This document shows, in pieces, positions 19,601-28,939 of a stretch of 64,000 bases of DNA. The translations under genes and the position numbers were made by a program. The stretch is from Aurantiochytrium sp. KH105 (taxonomy: Eukaryota > Sar > Bigyra > Thraustochytrida > Thraustochytriidae): NCBI GenBank assembly GCA_003116975.1, contig BGKB01000085.1, positions 462,331 to 526,330 on the forward strand. Reading direction: 5' to 3'. Under the pieces are notes generated by a model that saw only the letters and a list, made by a program, of their open reading frames with translations, was not told where the DNA came from and did not search any database. Each line of letters begins with the position of its first letter. Positions within the stretch are counted from its first letter, which is position 1.

Positions 19601-22008
19601 ACTTGAAAGACGGTGACGAATCCCCACGCAAAGGAGTCGAAATTGGCGCGCGGCGTCTCCTCGAGACATCCTTCGTAGTCTTCAGGGTCATCGCAGAAAT
19701 GATTTGCCGTCCATTGGCCGCCAAAAAGCTGCATCCCAAGCAGCGTGAAGATGAACATAATGATGACAAGGAGAATAGCAGCGTTTGTCACATCCAAAAT
19801 GGAGAGCAAGATAGTGTGCAAAAGCTTGCGTAGATTCTTCCAGCTTCGCGCGAGCTTGAAGACACGCATGAGACGAAAGGTGCGCAGCGCCCCGAGACCC
19901 GTTCCGCCTCCCTCTGCATCCATGACGAGCTCCACGAGCGAGATGGTGACGATGACAAAGTCAAAAACGTTGAAAAAGTCTTTGGCATACTGCCTCGGCC
20001 CGAGTCCAATGAGTTTGAGGCCCATTTCGATTGTGAAAGCAATGGTGAATGTGGCATTTGCAGTATCCTGAAAGGCGCGCTCATTTGCGGACATGTTGTG
20101 ATGCTCCATACTGAGTGTAATCGTGTTCAGCACAATGAGAAGAGTGATGAAGCCCTGAAAGACGTCCGATTGTACGAGAAGGAAGACCCAACGAATGGGC
20201 TCCGGGCCGTAGGGTTCCAAGACAGTGCCTTCAGCGAGAGCACTTGCCATCGTGGACTGCCGTCGGACGCGTCTCTGACTCTCTCCAGCGGCGATGAGCA
20301 CCGCGTTTCCGCCGGAGGCCTGGTGCGTTACGCGCGACTGTTTTCCACTCCCTGAGTGCGCAGACCCATCTTGCAGCGCCTCTGTGGTCTCTTTGGTTTC
20401 CGCCGCAGGCACGCCAAGAGCGTCACTAGCATCTGGGGCAACGTCGTGGGTCACTGAGCTCGCTTGAGAGCTGGGGATGCCGCTTCGTTTCCTGCTAGCC
20501 TTGTCTTCTTCTTCCTCCTCTTCAATGCGCAACGTTTCGTCCTCCTGATCAATCGCAGCCTCGTAGGCCTCATTGATCACAGCTAGGGTGAGCTCGAGCA
20601 TGAAGAAGGAGCACATCCAGAGCATGATAAAAAAGTACATGAAGATGACAAACGAATGACCAAATGAAGCTTGCAAGCCATACATGATATCGGACCAGCC
20701 TTCGAGCGTGATGGAGGTCATGATCGAGAGCCATGCGTAGCCAATTGTGTCAAAGTTTGCAAAGCCATCTCCTAATTGATTCTCACCCGTGTTGAGGCAA
20801 AAGGAAGTTACTTCGAGCGTTGGCAAGCTACGTTTGTATCGTTGCGTAAAGGTTCCATTCTCGCTCTGGAAGAAACCAGTGCTGGCACCACTTGGAAGGG
20901 AGTCCGGGATCCCTTCGAGCATCTCTTTGGGTAGCACAACGGTCTCCTCAATGATACTGTCCTCGCCGGGGAGGTAGTCTGGATTGATGATGATTGTAGG
21001 GTCTCGCTCGTAGCACTGCGGGCCCGCAAGCGTAAGGCAATCTTCTCCTGACCGCGTCCATAGCGAAAAAGGAAAACTGACTGTGCTTGTGTCTACTGTT
21101 GATGCGCATGGAAGCGGACAAGGCGCCTCGTCGCCTTCAACAAGAGACATAAATTCGAACTGAGACCCAAGCTCATAAGTGCCACTGCCCGAAGGGTCTA
21201 CATAGTAACACCGCCCTGTGAGCGTCCCCGAGAAGAGCTGAAGACCGACAATGCCAAAGACGGTGAAAAGGAAAAGACAAAGAAGCATGACGTGCAACAT
21301 GGACCGGATTGACGCAATAAGCGCACTCACGATTGGCCGCATGCCTGGAATACTTGAAAGTGTCCGCAGCGGGCGGAGAACACGAAAGGTCCGCAGCGCC
21401 GACAAATTGGCAATGCCAGGCACATAAGACAGCCAGCCAACAAAAACGACGACAAAGTCGAGAAGATTCCAGCCATCCCGTAAATAGGTCCCTCGCTGTG
21501 AGATAAAACCCAGTGCGATAATTTTGACAGCCATCTCGAATGTAAAGAGAATATTGAAGAGCACCTCTGCTGAGGACTGGATCTCTTTGAGGTACGGGGT
21601 GGCGCATTTGTTGTACATGTCGCCGACCAAGAGGTCTGATTCAATGCAGCACTTGGAGCCACGCGTGACATCATTCTCGTCAACGAACTCGTTATACATG
21701 TTGCATTTGTAGGTGAAGTTTGTCACGTCCACTTTTACGATTGCCGAATCACTCATTTCCTCCGTAGTGCAGCAAGTGGCAAAGGGTTCTGTCATGGCGA
21801 GAATGAGACAGTTTGTAAGAATTAGAATGAGAACGCTGGCCCTGAAGATTTTGTGATGCATGATATCAGTGCACAATCGACGTAATGCGTTTTGTCGCGA
21901 GAACACGCCGAGCGAGCGAACGCTGCCAAGGTTATGCATTGCTGAGAGATCTTTCGATTTGGCCTGTGAAGCATTCTCTTCCAGGGGCTTTCCTGGTGAC
22001 GACGCCAT
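16639..22008 (-). CDS. Four-domain voltage-gated calcium channel alpha-1-like (EEEE filter)
   Basis: 1789 aa with four homologous six-helix repeats. Each S4 shows Arg/Lys every third residue (LRTFRVLRPLRTL, LRTFRLMRVFKLAR, LRSLRALRPLRVI, LRIFRVARIFRLVR). The four pore loops read TLEGW (about residue 431), TGENW (805), SGEMW (1232) and TGESF (1517). All four filter positions are Glu, as expected for a Ca2+-selective channel rather than a Na+ channel. After repeat IV come an EF-hand-like stretch (FKEEWSKLDPKGTMLIREELL) and an IQ-like helix (ILLLQSAMRGFIYRTK-type, about residue 1720), as in animal Cav C-termini. The I-II linker is acidic and Ser-rich. It acts in the plasma or flagellar membrane. 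The long frame is uninterrupted, so the gene has no introns. Confidence 0.93.
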   Translation of the reverse strand: MASSPGKPLEENASQAKSKDLSAMHNLGSVRSLGVFSRQNALRRLCTDIMHHKIFRASVLILILTNCLILAMTEPFATCCTTEEMSDSAIVKVDVTNFTYKCNMYNEFVDENDVTRGSKCCIESDLLVGDMYNKCATPYLKEIQSSAEVLFNILFTFEMAVKIIALGFISQRGTYLRDGWNLLDFVVVFVGWLSYVPGIANLSALRTFRVLRPLRTLSSIPGMRPIVSALIASIRSMLHVMLLCLFLFTVFGIVGLQLFSGTLTGRCYYVDPSGSGTYELGSQFEFMSLVEGDEAPCPLPCASTVDTSTVSFPFSLWTRSGEDCLTLAGPQCYERDPTIIINPDYLPGEDSIIEETVVLPKEMLEGIPDSLPSGASTGFFQSENGTFTQRYKRSLPTLEVTSFCLNTGENQLGDGFANFDTIGYAWLSIMTSITLEGWSDIMYGLQASFGHSFVIFMYFFIMLWMCSFFMLELTLAVINEAYEAAIDQEDETLRIEEEEEEDKASRKRSGIPSSQASSVTHDVAPDASDALGVPAAETKETTEALQDGSAHSGSGKQSRVTHQASGGNAVLIAAGESQRRVRRQSTMASALAEGTVLEPYGPEPIRWVFLLVQSDVFQGFITLLIVLNTITLSMEHHNMSANERAFQDTANATFTIAFTIEMGLKLIGLGPRQYAKDFFNVFDFVIVTISLVELVMDAEGGGTGLGALRTFRLMRVFKLARSWKNLRKLLHTILLSILDVTNAAILLVIIMFIFTLLGMQLFGGQWTANHFCDDPEDYEGCLEETPRANFDSFAWGFVTVFQVLTGENWNEVMYIGKRVNGEIAWVYFIALNIVGTYMVLNLFLAILLARFEADDRVEALEEAAETLRQESKRRLQARASGASITPAMPQSSESTMKKDAKPVGVHADPQFASTGRRISSQTLRRTSSQRDDDCFDGDDVEARPPNPNKMTMHPTARAFFLLPPDNWFRQACFKLVNSGKFDNFILLLIGISTVLLAAEEPYVSECKETTCKGFFSFLYVMDIVLNVLFIIEMVLKMIALGVLFHKHSYLRSGWNVLDFGIVLVSISSLVLGGDKAMKALKSLRSLRALRPLRVISRSPGMRLVVNAIIAAIPAIANVSVVVLLFMLIFAIIGVQSFAGGLNSCNDPSLQGPTVNKSMCLADETWTPTLSDCGVLATDSLIEQCMRCGENGCNGTEFEFPRIWGPHGGRFNTYNFDNVGQSLLVVFEVVSGEMWPDMMYAAMDVVGPDQPMLAWPHRENGSVAIWFILVILVCSFLMINVFVGVIIDNFNDMKEKQNGSGLLTEEQKLWLATIKKTMQEKPKKLTSPPKDKLRLKVWKLVTSRRFEFVIMSFILLNTFVMMLQSESISGTLLTVTKSLNWVFLAIFTIEASLKLYAHRLAYFKSGWNCFDFSLVIFGYLGLMGGLGPLASLLRIFRVARIFRLVRTSPGLLAIFRTLVFSIPAILNVGGIFLLLILIYAILGMNLFANIKHGDLLNSDANFNGFFVSVSTLFRVSTGESFNGIMHDCMIEEPYCSEDAGNCGYPIFAPIYFCSFFVFSSYTLLSMITAIILDQFADQGAAAASTVREEHIEAFKEEWSKLDPKGTMLIREELLIKLVSHVPYPLGVRNTPRSVACGLSVRKLANALIRSLDVPTIHGSVAFSDVLTELTSKAMPEISIPEDNKLVQKLLGRKENNQAKMLRKMGTSREHILYNAAQVNAIMLLQSAMRGFIYRTKLAELMQLPEETKLESVVSQDEGTGVRNDDPSPAQDLVDQDEQKEKESAAEFSSQ

Positions 22009-23179
22009 TGTTGCGATTCACGAGTCCTCGACCGCAGCGGTATGCACTCACTCGCACGAGCGACGAGCTGCCGTGCCGGTCTTCACTTTAAACTTTGCAA
22101 CGTGAAGAACCCTTGGTCTTGCGAGCAGTATTGAGGTATTGGGTGTATGATGTTGGTCTATGTAAAGACTTCGCCCGTTTCCTGCCGGCCAGCCGACCAA
22201 GGGAACGGGGTTAGCCAGCCGGCCAGCAAGGCCGATCGCGCGCCTGCAAGGCCGATTGCAAATCACTTGCTACGTTTCGCTCGTCACGCCGCAGGAATGT
22301 ATGTGCCTACCTCCTTGCTATCGCCCTTGCTTGCTCGTTGACTAGGCTCAAGGAAGTCTTTGAAATAATGGTAGTGGCAACTACGCAACGGCCAGGACGC
22401 AGCTGTGCCGAGACGCTCGACGCGTATTATCAACCACGCGTCCAGCCAAGCTTCTATCAGGTTCTGGGCCAAAGTATAGCGCTTGGCTTGCTGCTCCGTG
22501 CCGTTCCCTCGTCGCGTCGCGCTCCGCTGCGCCGCGTCGCAGCCTGGCCGGCCTGGCCTGGCCTGGCCTTGCGCCAAGTTTTGCCCCAAGAAATGGTTTA
22601 TGCTACCTTTGCTTCTTTCAAAGCTGACGGAGCTTTGTGTGCATGCACAGACGAAGCAAAGCGCGCGGCTTGTCGGTCGACAGCTCTTCTTTGCAGCTCT
22701 CGCTGGCGGTTCAGCAGAACGACAGTCTGACTGTCAGCCAGGTGGTTTCAAGTTCAACTTGCTTGGCAAAAGCCGATGCTGGGGTGAAAGCTTGCCAGCT
22801 CTGCTTCCGAGCCGGCCGCGTAAGACTGGAAGCAACGAAACAGACGTCTTGAGCGCGTCTCTCTGTTATTTACTGTCAGACAGAGTCAGTTTCGGGCGCA
22901 ACGTTCGAGACGAAGACGAATGATGGCGTGCATTCATGTCTACTACTACTGTTACTACTATTATGAGATTCAACGGTACTTTTTTTTCACCCTCCAAAAA
23001 AGGCCTAACTTTTTTCTCTTTTCAAGTTTTATTGGGGGGATGAGAAGCAAAACGGTGTGGGAAAGGGAAAGGCTCCCTGTGGCTGGCTGCTATTATTTTG
23101 ACTAGACTGAGGGCTAGATAGGGAGATATGAAGATCCCATGCAAGATCTTTGTGTCTTGGTGTAAAGATCTTTAAGGAC
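22009..23179. other. 1.17-kb intergenic region, no gene seen
   Basis: This lies between the 5' end of the channel gene and the 3' end of the MFS gene, both on the minus strand. It has GGCCTGGCCTGG repeats near 22545-22570, CTACTA-type repeats near 22940-22965 and T-rich tracts near 22980-23025. Short frames are present, but none has domain-like sequence. It probably holds the channel promoter and the MFS 3' flank. Confidence 0.45.
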
Positions 23180-24700
23180 TCATGAGGTCTGCGGCCGAAC
23201 CTGGCCAACGCCATCAATGCGCTCGCGGTAAAAGAGCAGCATGGAAAACACGCAGACGGCGATAAACTGCACAATGGCCGTCGCGAGAAAACTGGCACCG
23301 TAGCCGTACTTGTCGCAGAGGATGCCGCCCAGAACAGCGCTACCGCTCCACGAAAATTGCGAAACCGAGTCCATGGAATTCCACCATGCGCGACTGGATT
23401 TGTCGACGAAGTCAATAAGGATAGACTTTCGAATCGGCGCGCAGCAGTTCATGAAGGCCGTGCGGACAATAAAGATGGGAACAATGACCATGGGCTCTTT
23501 CCACAGCGCCTTGTCCTTGCTTTGGCCCATTTGGTACATGGCAAAGAGCAGAATGACACCCGAGGTGCTAAAGAAAATCGGAACACGCACGCGGCCAAAG
23601 TATTTGATCATACGCGTGGCGATGACAGAGCAAACGACAATTGCGAGGGGCGAAATGACGTAAATGGCATTGACCTGACCGGGCGACATGCCAGTCTCCT
23701 CCTTGAAAAAGAGCGGAAAGAACTTTATCGTCATCCCTGATGCAAGGCCAAAGCTCACGTCGCAAGCAAGCGTGATGCGCGGGATCCAGAATTTGGCGCC
23801 ACGAAGACTTGCCGCCGTGGAGGAACCAGCAGACTCTTGACGCAAAAGAGGCGCATCTGCGTCGGCAGCTTCAATGTTGCGAACAGGCTCGTCACCGTCA
23901 GACAAGGCATGGTCTCTGCTCTCTGCCAGCGCGTGTTGCTCGGCCTCGATCTCGGCGGTCGGGATGGCGGCATACGTGAGGTCCGAGGCGTCCGGAACAC
24001 CGAACTCGGGAGACTGGGGCACGGCCTCGCTCTCGTGTCCAAGCGCGTGCTTGTCGCGAAGCAGCAAAAGCAACATGGCTGGAATGAGAGTGAGTCCAAT
24101 GCCCACGTAGAAAACGGTGCGCAGTTGAGGGCGCGTCCAGGTGTCACCGATGAGCACAAAGAGAACTGCAGAGAGACACGGCCCGGTCGCGCGGAAAAGC
24201 ACTCGAGCGATAAACTTGGCCGTCGTTACCACAGGTCTTTCTTCCGTATGCAAAGAGTCGTGAAAGAGTGCCTCTAAGGAGCCGCTGCTAGATCCGTCGA
24301 AAAAGCCGAACATGCCAAGCGCAATACACATGAGCACGTATTCGATGACGCCGCTGTCTGGGACGTTGTCGTACGATGCACCAACAGCTAACGTCACGAT
24401 GAACACGCACACGGTGAGGACGCCAACGCCGCTGGCAACGCGCAGAACGCGTTCGCGACCGTACTTGTCGCCCATGTAGCCGCTTGGGAGGGCGGCCATT
24501 GCTTGCACAGCGCCCTGGAGGCCTTCAGCAATGCCTACGAGGGTGTTCTTGCCGGGAGGAATTGTCTTGAGATACCCGCTGAGCACCGAGGTTCCCCAGA
24601 GCCCAAGGGCGAAAGAGTACGTTGCCGTGTACATGAGCGCCGCACGCACGTTCGGATTTTTCCATGCCCGGAGGCCCTGGACCTCCTTGAAAAAGCTCAT
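23180..24700 (-). CDS. Major facilitator superfamily transporter
   Basis: 506 aa with about 12 predicted membrane helices in two halves, separated by a long acidic hydrophilic loop (about residues 225-300, rich in Asp, Glu and Ala). The loop between TM2 and TM3 carries the MFS motif A variant GYMGDKYGRERVLR. A second copy-like IATRMIKYFGRVRVP lies in the C-terminal half. Aromatic and Pro residues mark the expected helix breaks. Substrate cannot be inferred; the sequence is not clearly a sugar or phosphate porter. It is probably a plasma-membrane or vacuolar transporter. The start at 24700 gives a short cytosolic N-terminus. It is divergent from the acetyltransferase gene, with a GC-rich promoter region between them. 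Confidence 0.85.
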   Translation of the reverse strand: MSFFKEVQGLRAWKNPNVRAALMYTATYSFALGLWGTSVLSGYLKTIPPGKNTLVGIAEGLQGAVQAMAALPSGYMGDKYGRERVLRVASGVGVLTVCVFIVTLAVGASYDNVPDSGVIEYVLMCIALGMFGFFDGSSSGSLEALFHDSLHTEERPVVTTAKFIARVLFRATGPCLSAVLFVLIGDTWTRPQLRTVFYVGIGLTLIPAMLLLLLRDKHALGHESEAVPQSPEFGVPDASDLTYAAIPTAEIEAEQHALAESRDHALSDGDEPVRNIEAADADAPLLRQESAGSSTAASLRGAKFWIPRITLACDVSFGLASGMTIKFFPLFFKEETGMSPGQVNAIYVISPLAIVVCSVIATRMIKYFGRVRVPIFFSTSGVILLFAMYQMGQSKDKALWKEPMVIVPIFIVRTAFMNCCAPIRKSILIDFVDKSSRAWWNSMDSVSQFSWSGSAVLGGILCDKYGYGASFLATAIVQFIAVCVFSMLLFYRERIDGVGQVRPQTS

Positions 24701-25459
24701 CTTGCTCGTCTCTCTACCTGCCGACCGGTTGCTCCCGCGCTAGTCTGCTCTCGAAAGATGCGAGGAACGAGCTCGCAAATTCGAGTACGAGGAGGAGGGT
24801 GGCTTTTGGCGTGGGTCGCTTCGTCTCCCCTCGTCCTCGCCGAGCCGCAACTTTCCGGGTCTCCTGGCGTTCAAACTACGGAAGACTGGCCAGCTTCTTC
24901 TTCGCGATTCCGCGTTTCCGCTCGCGCCGCTGCTCCTCTCGGCTGCCCGCAAGCCTGAGCGCCTTCACACACACAGAGAGCGAGAGCTCGGTGACGGTCG
25001 CGGCGCTGATGACGTCGCCACAGCCGCTGATGATCAGATCACCGCCGATGCTCTTCGCGTCGCGATGTCGCGCGACGGCCAAATCTTCTTTGGCAGTCGC
25101 TTCGCTTCGCTCCGCTCCGCCCCGCTCCGCCCCGCTCCGCCCCGCTCCGCCCCGCTCCGCTCCGCTCCACCCCTGCCTCGGGCGCGAGGGCCGGGCGCGA
25201 TGGCGGTCTGCCCGAACTGTCTCGAGACAAGACACGGCCGGGATGGAGCGAGATAACGAAACATATTTGAGAGAGGGAGAGAGACGCGCATGCAGACGCC
25301 TATCTTCTCTCGGCTCGCCGCGCCTCGGTGCGCGCGCGGCGTCGGAGGCCCGCGACGCGCGCGCTCTCCATTTGCTCGCGCGCGCGCGCGCTCGCTCGCC
25401 CGCGCTCCTCGCCCGCGCGCCTGCCCGCGCGGGATTTCCGTCCGCGAGGGACGGCCGCC
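24701..25459. promoter_or_regulatory. Divergent promoter region with GC-box-like tandem repeat
   Basis: About 760 bases between the MFS gene and the acetyltransferase gene. At about 25100-25170 the unit CCCCGCTCCG is repeated several times, flanked by shorter CGCTC runs. These resemble clustered GC boxes and are the most striking regulatory-looking element here. The forward frame through CGCGCG-rich 25380-25430 is open but reads as Arg/Ala low complexity and is treated as leader. Confidence 0.45.
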
Positions 25460-28400
25460 ATGGAGAAGGAGGCGGAGCCGCACATGGCGGCGCCCGAGAC
25501 GGCGCAGCAGGAGCAGCAGCAGCAGCAGCAGCAGGACGAGCGAGCGACAGCGGTGCCCCTTGCGAGTGCGGCTGCAGCTGAGCCACAGCAGCAAGATGAG
25601 CAAGAACAGCAGCGAGAGGAGCGAGAGCGAGAGGCCACGAAGAAGGAGCCGCTCGAGGGGACCTCCTTGCAAAGCGCGCTCAAGGCCCAAAAGCTAAGCG
25701 TGTTGCGGCTGTGGCGCGAATGGGCCGATAGTGAGGCCAGCGCACGCAGAGCGCAAGACCCAGATGCTGACGCTAACGGTGTTGCCTCGGAATCTGCTGC
25801 CAACGATGCCAACGCCGACTCGAAGGCTGTACCCCTCAAGCCCGAGGATAACGCCAAGACACCCGAAAACGTAGTGGAAAAGCGGCGACCGCGCGCGCTG
25901 TCTCGGGAAGAGGTCCAGGCACTATCTGTTGTTGGGGGCGCCCTCATGAGTGATGAGGACTTGAAACACCACCTTGAGGACCTGGGCAAGGAGAGCAACC
26001 GCGTCTTTACGCCGCTAACCTTGCTCCTACGTAGGCTCTACGAGCACAAGATGAACCGAGGCATCTTTAACAATCCGGTCGATCCTGTAGCTCTCCAACT
26101 TCCCACATACTTTGACGTTGTCAAGTCCCCAATGGATCTTGGTACAATGCGAAAAAAATTGCAGAGACACGAGTACGCGGACTTGGAGGCCTTTGGACGT
26201 GACGTGGAGCTTGTGTTTAGCAACGCAATGCTCTTTAATCCTCCGCGATTTGCAGTCCACCAGGCAGCAAAGAAACTAAACAAGGCCTTCCACGCCGACT
26301 TTGACAAGCTCGTGGCCGAACATCGCGCGCAAGAGGCGGCCGCCGTCACGCACTCGTGCGAGTCGTGCAAGGGCGCCACTTGCGAGCTGTGCGGTCGTGG
26401 CTGTCTGCACTTTCAGGAACCCGCACTTCGCTGCAGCGCGCCGTGCAAAGCGCGCATCAATCGAAATGCTGTCTATTATCGCTTTGGCGGCGACCGTGGA
26501 CAACATTGGTGCAACCGCTGCTACACGGCTCTGCCAGAGCACTTTTTGGGTGTGCTCGGCCAGCCGATGCGCAAGAGCGAATTGGAGCGGCGTGTGAACA
26601 ATGACGTCTATCGTGAACCCTGGGCTCAATGTGGTAACTGTAGTCGAAGAGTCCACCAGATCTGTTCCCTTTTTCACTCCTCAATTGTGCGTAGCGGGAC
26701 ACTTTTCCGCTGCGCCATTTGCGTTGCCGCATCGCGTGGCCTCAAGTCGAGCGTACGGCACCTTTCAACAAACGGCGCAACAAAGGCGGACACTTCCGTT
26801 CCTGCGCAAAAAATAAACGCTGCAGAAGAAAAGGAAGATCCCTCCGTCTCCGCCTCTGCCGCCCCGACCGACCTTGCTGTCCCTGCGCAAAGCGCGGACG
26901 TGGCTGCTCCAACTCAAGTCGTCGGTGAAAAGAGGCAATTGGAAGCCACCGAGGATCCGCCTGCGAAACGGCAGCGGTCCGAGGAAAGCGGTGACGCGAA
27001 CGCTGGGAATGGAGGAGAGGCCAATGGCGGGAGCGTCAACATGTCTTCGCCGCAGGAAACGGTGCAGGGCGTATTGCGTGATGCCGACCCTTGGGCAGAC
27101 TCTTTACCGCACACAGCCATGGGCGCTTACCTCGAGGACCAGGTGCGCAAGGTCGCGTGTGCGCAAGCGTCGCAAGAGTTTGCAGATTCAATCACTTTGC
27201 GCGTGGTTTCGAGCCGGGATGTCGTCACCGAGTACGAGGCAAGAGCATTGCGTTGGATTGAAGCGCAACGCAAATCGTGTGGGGACGCGTATGCTGGGAC
27301 CGATTTTGCGCGACGTTTTCCGTGCCGGTCCAAGACGGTGCTGCTCTTTCGACGCATCGATGGAATTGATGTGCTGTGCTTCGTTCTCTATGTGCAAGAG
27401 TATGGCGCCAGTTGTCCTGCGCCTAACAAAGGCTGTATTTACGTCTCGTACCTTGATTCAGTGGCGTACATTGAGCCTGCGGGTCTGCGCACGGCTCTGT
27501 ATCAAGAAGTGATGGTGAGCTACTTTCGTTGGTGCAAGGCGCGAGGCTTTGAGACATGTTATATTTGGGCTTGCCCGCCGCAGCGCGGAGATGCCTACAT
27601 TCTCTATTGCCATCCCAAGTGGCAGCGTTCGCCTGGTATTGAGCGTTTACGCAAGTGGTACGCGCAGATTGTCCAAACATGCAAGGACGAAGGTGTGGTC
27701 TTGGCTGAGACAAATTATTACGACAAACACCTCTCGCAATTTCGCCCACTCCTCAACACGCGGTCGTCCCGAGGCCGCCGTCCACCAGCGGCTCCAGGGC
27801 CGCCTGCTTCAGCCGTGCCATCAAGTGCAGCAGGCGGCGGCGGTGGCGGCGGCGGTCTTTACGGTCCGGGCAAGCCCAGTGCAGCAGCCGCACAAAATAG
27901 GGGGTTAGGATTAGGAGGAGGGGTGATCCAAGGCGGGGGCAAACCGAGCTCAGTTCTCAATGCAGGAGCGTACGGGCAATCTTTTGGCGCAGATCGACCA
28001 GCGTCTCCAACGTCACCAACGACTGCGGTTATGGCGGGCACTTTTGGGCCGTCCCAAATTCAATTTCCGATCGAGACTGTGCCTTATTTCTATGGCGATT
28101 ATCTTCCGAACGAGGTGGAGTCACTGTTGAACATTTTGCGGAATCCTCGTGATGGCGCGGACAACCGGCTCCAGTCTTCTGTCGACGAGCAGATTGCTGT
28201 ATGGTGGCGTGAAGTCTGGGGCGTGCGAACGCATGCTACACTCCTGCAAGGCTCTGGCAAAAATGCTAATGCCGATGTTCGCGCAACGTCTGCTACTCAA
28301 AATGCTCAGAATTCTACGGGAGCGGCAACGGGTGACAACGCGGCTGCGGCTGCAGGGGCCACAACGGTGGCGACCGCCGGAAACGCTTCCACTACACTCA

Positions 28401-28939
28401 AACCGACAGCATCTTCAATTCCTGCGGTGGCTCCCGAGGGTAAGGGCGGAACTCTGGAGGCAGTGCGGTCCCCAATGTGGAAGGTGGCGCCGACCGTGGA
28501 TCTGGAAGACGCAGATCTTCACAAGGGCTTCGCCTCGCCGCAGCAACGCAATGATTGGCTCATGCGTCGGCTCGCGGCAGCCATCAAGCCAATGTCCGAA
28601 AACTTTCTCGTTCTGACTTTGAATGAGGCTTCTCCTCTTCAAGGACCATCGGCTGCCAATGGCGGCTCAGCCGAGAATGCACTGCCTCCCAAGGTCACGG
28701 ACTTGGGTGGGGTGCTGCTCACGGACGACACAAGCGACCCGGATCCAGTTCTCCCTCCGGGCATCTTTGACACGCGCATGGAGTTTCTCGACATTTGCAA
28801 GCACAATAGTATTCAATTCGATGAATTGCGTCGTGCCAAACACTCGTCGCTTGTGCTCATGCACTACCACAAGAAGGCCACACGCCAGGGGCTCAAGGCC
28901 GTCACCCCTATTGCTCGTCGCCGAAACCTCGCTGGCTAA
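25460..28939 (+). CDS. p300/CBP-type histone acetyltransferase (KAT3 core)
   Basis: 1159 aa from ATG 25460, which sits in an ideal context (GCCGCCATGG); the upstream open frame is Arg-rich leader. A Gln-rich N-terminus is followed by a bromodomain (about 187-295, with YFDVVKSPMDLGTM and the acetyl-Lys-binding Asn in MLFNPPR). Next come RING-like and PHD Cys/His modules (about 300-430, for example CGNCSRRVHQIC). The KAT11 domain begins near 577 with ITLRVVSSRD, then KTVLLFRRIDGIDV, VQEYGASCPAPN, YVSYLDSV and IWACPPQRGDAYILYCHP; in p300 the Trp and Tyr of that last motif are key catalytic-site residues. A Gly/Ala-rich insertion (about 775-870) precedes PYFYGDYLPNEVE. The C-terminal subdomain ends in FDELRRAKHSSLVLMHYH. 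TAZ1, KIX, ZZ and TAZ2 are absent. It acts as a nuclear transcriptional co-activator. Confidence 0.92.
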   Translation: MEKEAEPHMAAPETAQQEQQQQQQQDERATAVPLASAAAAEPQQQDEQEQQREEREREATKKEPLEGTSLQSALKAQKLSVLRLWREWADSEASARRAQDPDADANGVASESAANDANADSKAVPLKPEDNAKTPENVVEKRRPRALSREEVQALSVVGGALMSDEDLKHHLEDLGKESNRVFTPLTLLLRRLYEHKMNRGIFNNPVDPVALQLPTYFDVVKSPMDLGTMRKKLQRHEYADLEAFGRDVELVFSNAMLFNPPRFAVHQAAKKLNKAFHADFDKLVAEHRAQEAAAVTHSCESCKGATCELCGRGCLHFQEPALRCSAPCKARINRNAVYYRFGGDRGQHWCNRCYTALPEHFLGVLGQPMRKSELERRVNNDVYREPWAQCGNCSRRVHQICSLFHSSIVRSGTLFRCAICVAASRGLKSSVRHLSTNGATKADTSVPAQKINAAEEKEDPSVSASAAPTDLAVPAQSADVAAPTQVVGEKRQLEATEDPPAKRQRSEESGDANAGNGGEANGGSVNMSSPQETVQGVLRDADPWADSLPHTAMGAYLEDQVRKVACAQASQEFADSITLRVVSSRDVVTEYEARALRWIEAQRKSCGDAYAGTDFARRFPCRSKTVLLFRRIDGIDVLCFVLYVQEYGASCPAPNKGCIYVSYLDSVAYIEPAGLRTALYQEVMVSYFRWCKARGFETCYIWACPPQRGDAYILYCHPKWQRSPGIERLRKWYAQIVQTCKDEGVVLAETNYYDKHLSQFRPLLNTRSSRGRRPPAAPGPPASAVPSSAAGGGGGGGGLYGPGKPSAAAAQNRGLGLGGGVIQGGGKPSSVLNAGAYGQSFGADRPASPTSPTTAVMAGTFGPSQIQFPIETVPYFYGDYLPNEVESLLNILRNPRDGADNRLQSSVDEQIAVWWREVWGVRTHATLLQGSGKNANADVRATSATQNAQNSTGAATGDNAAAAAGATTVATAGNASTTLKPTASSIPAVAPEGKGGTLEAVRSPMWKVAPTVDLEDADLHKGFASPQQRNDWLMRRLAAAIKPMSENFLVLTLNEASPLQGPSAANGGSAENALPPKVTDLGGVLLTDDTSDPDPVLPPGIFDTRMEFLDICKHNSIQFDELRRAKHSSLVLMHYHKKATRQGLKAVTPIARRRNLAG

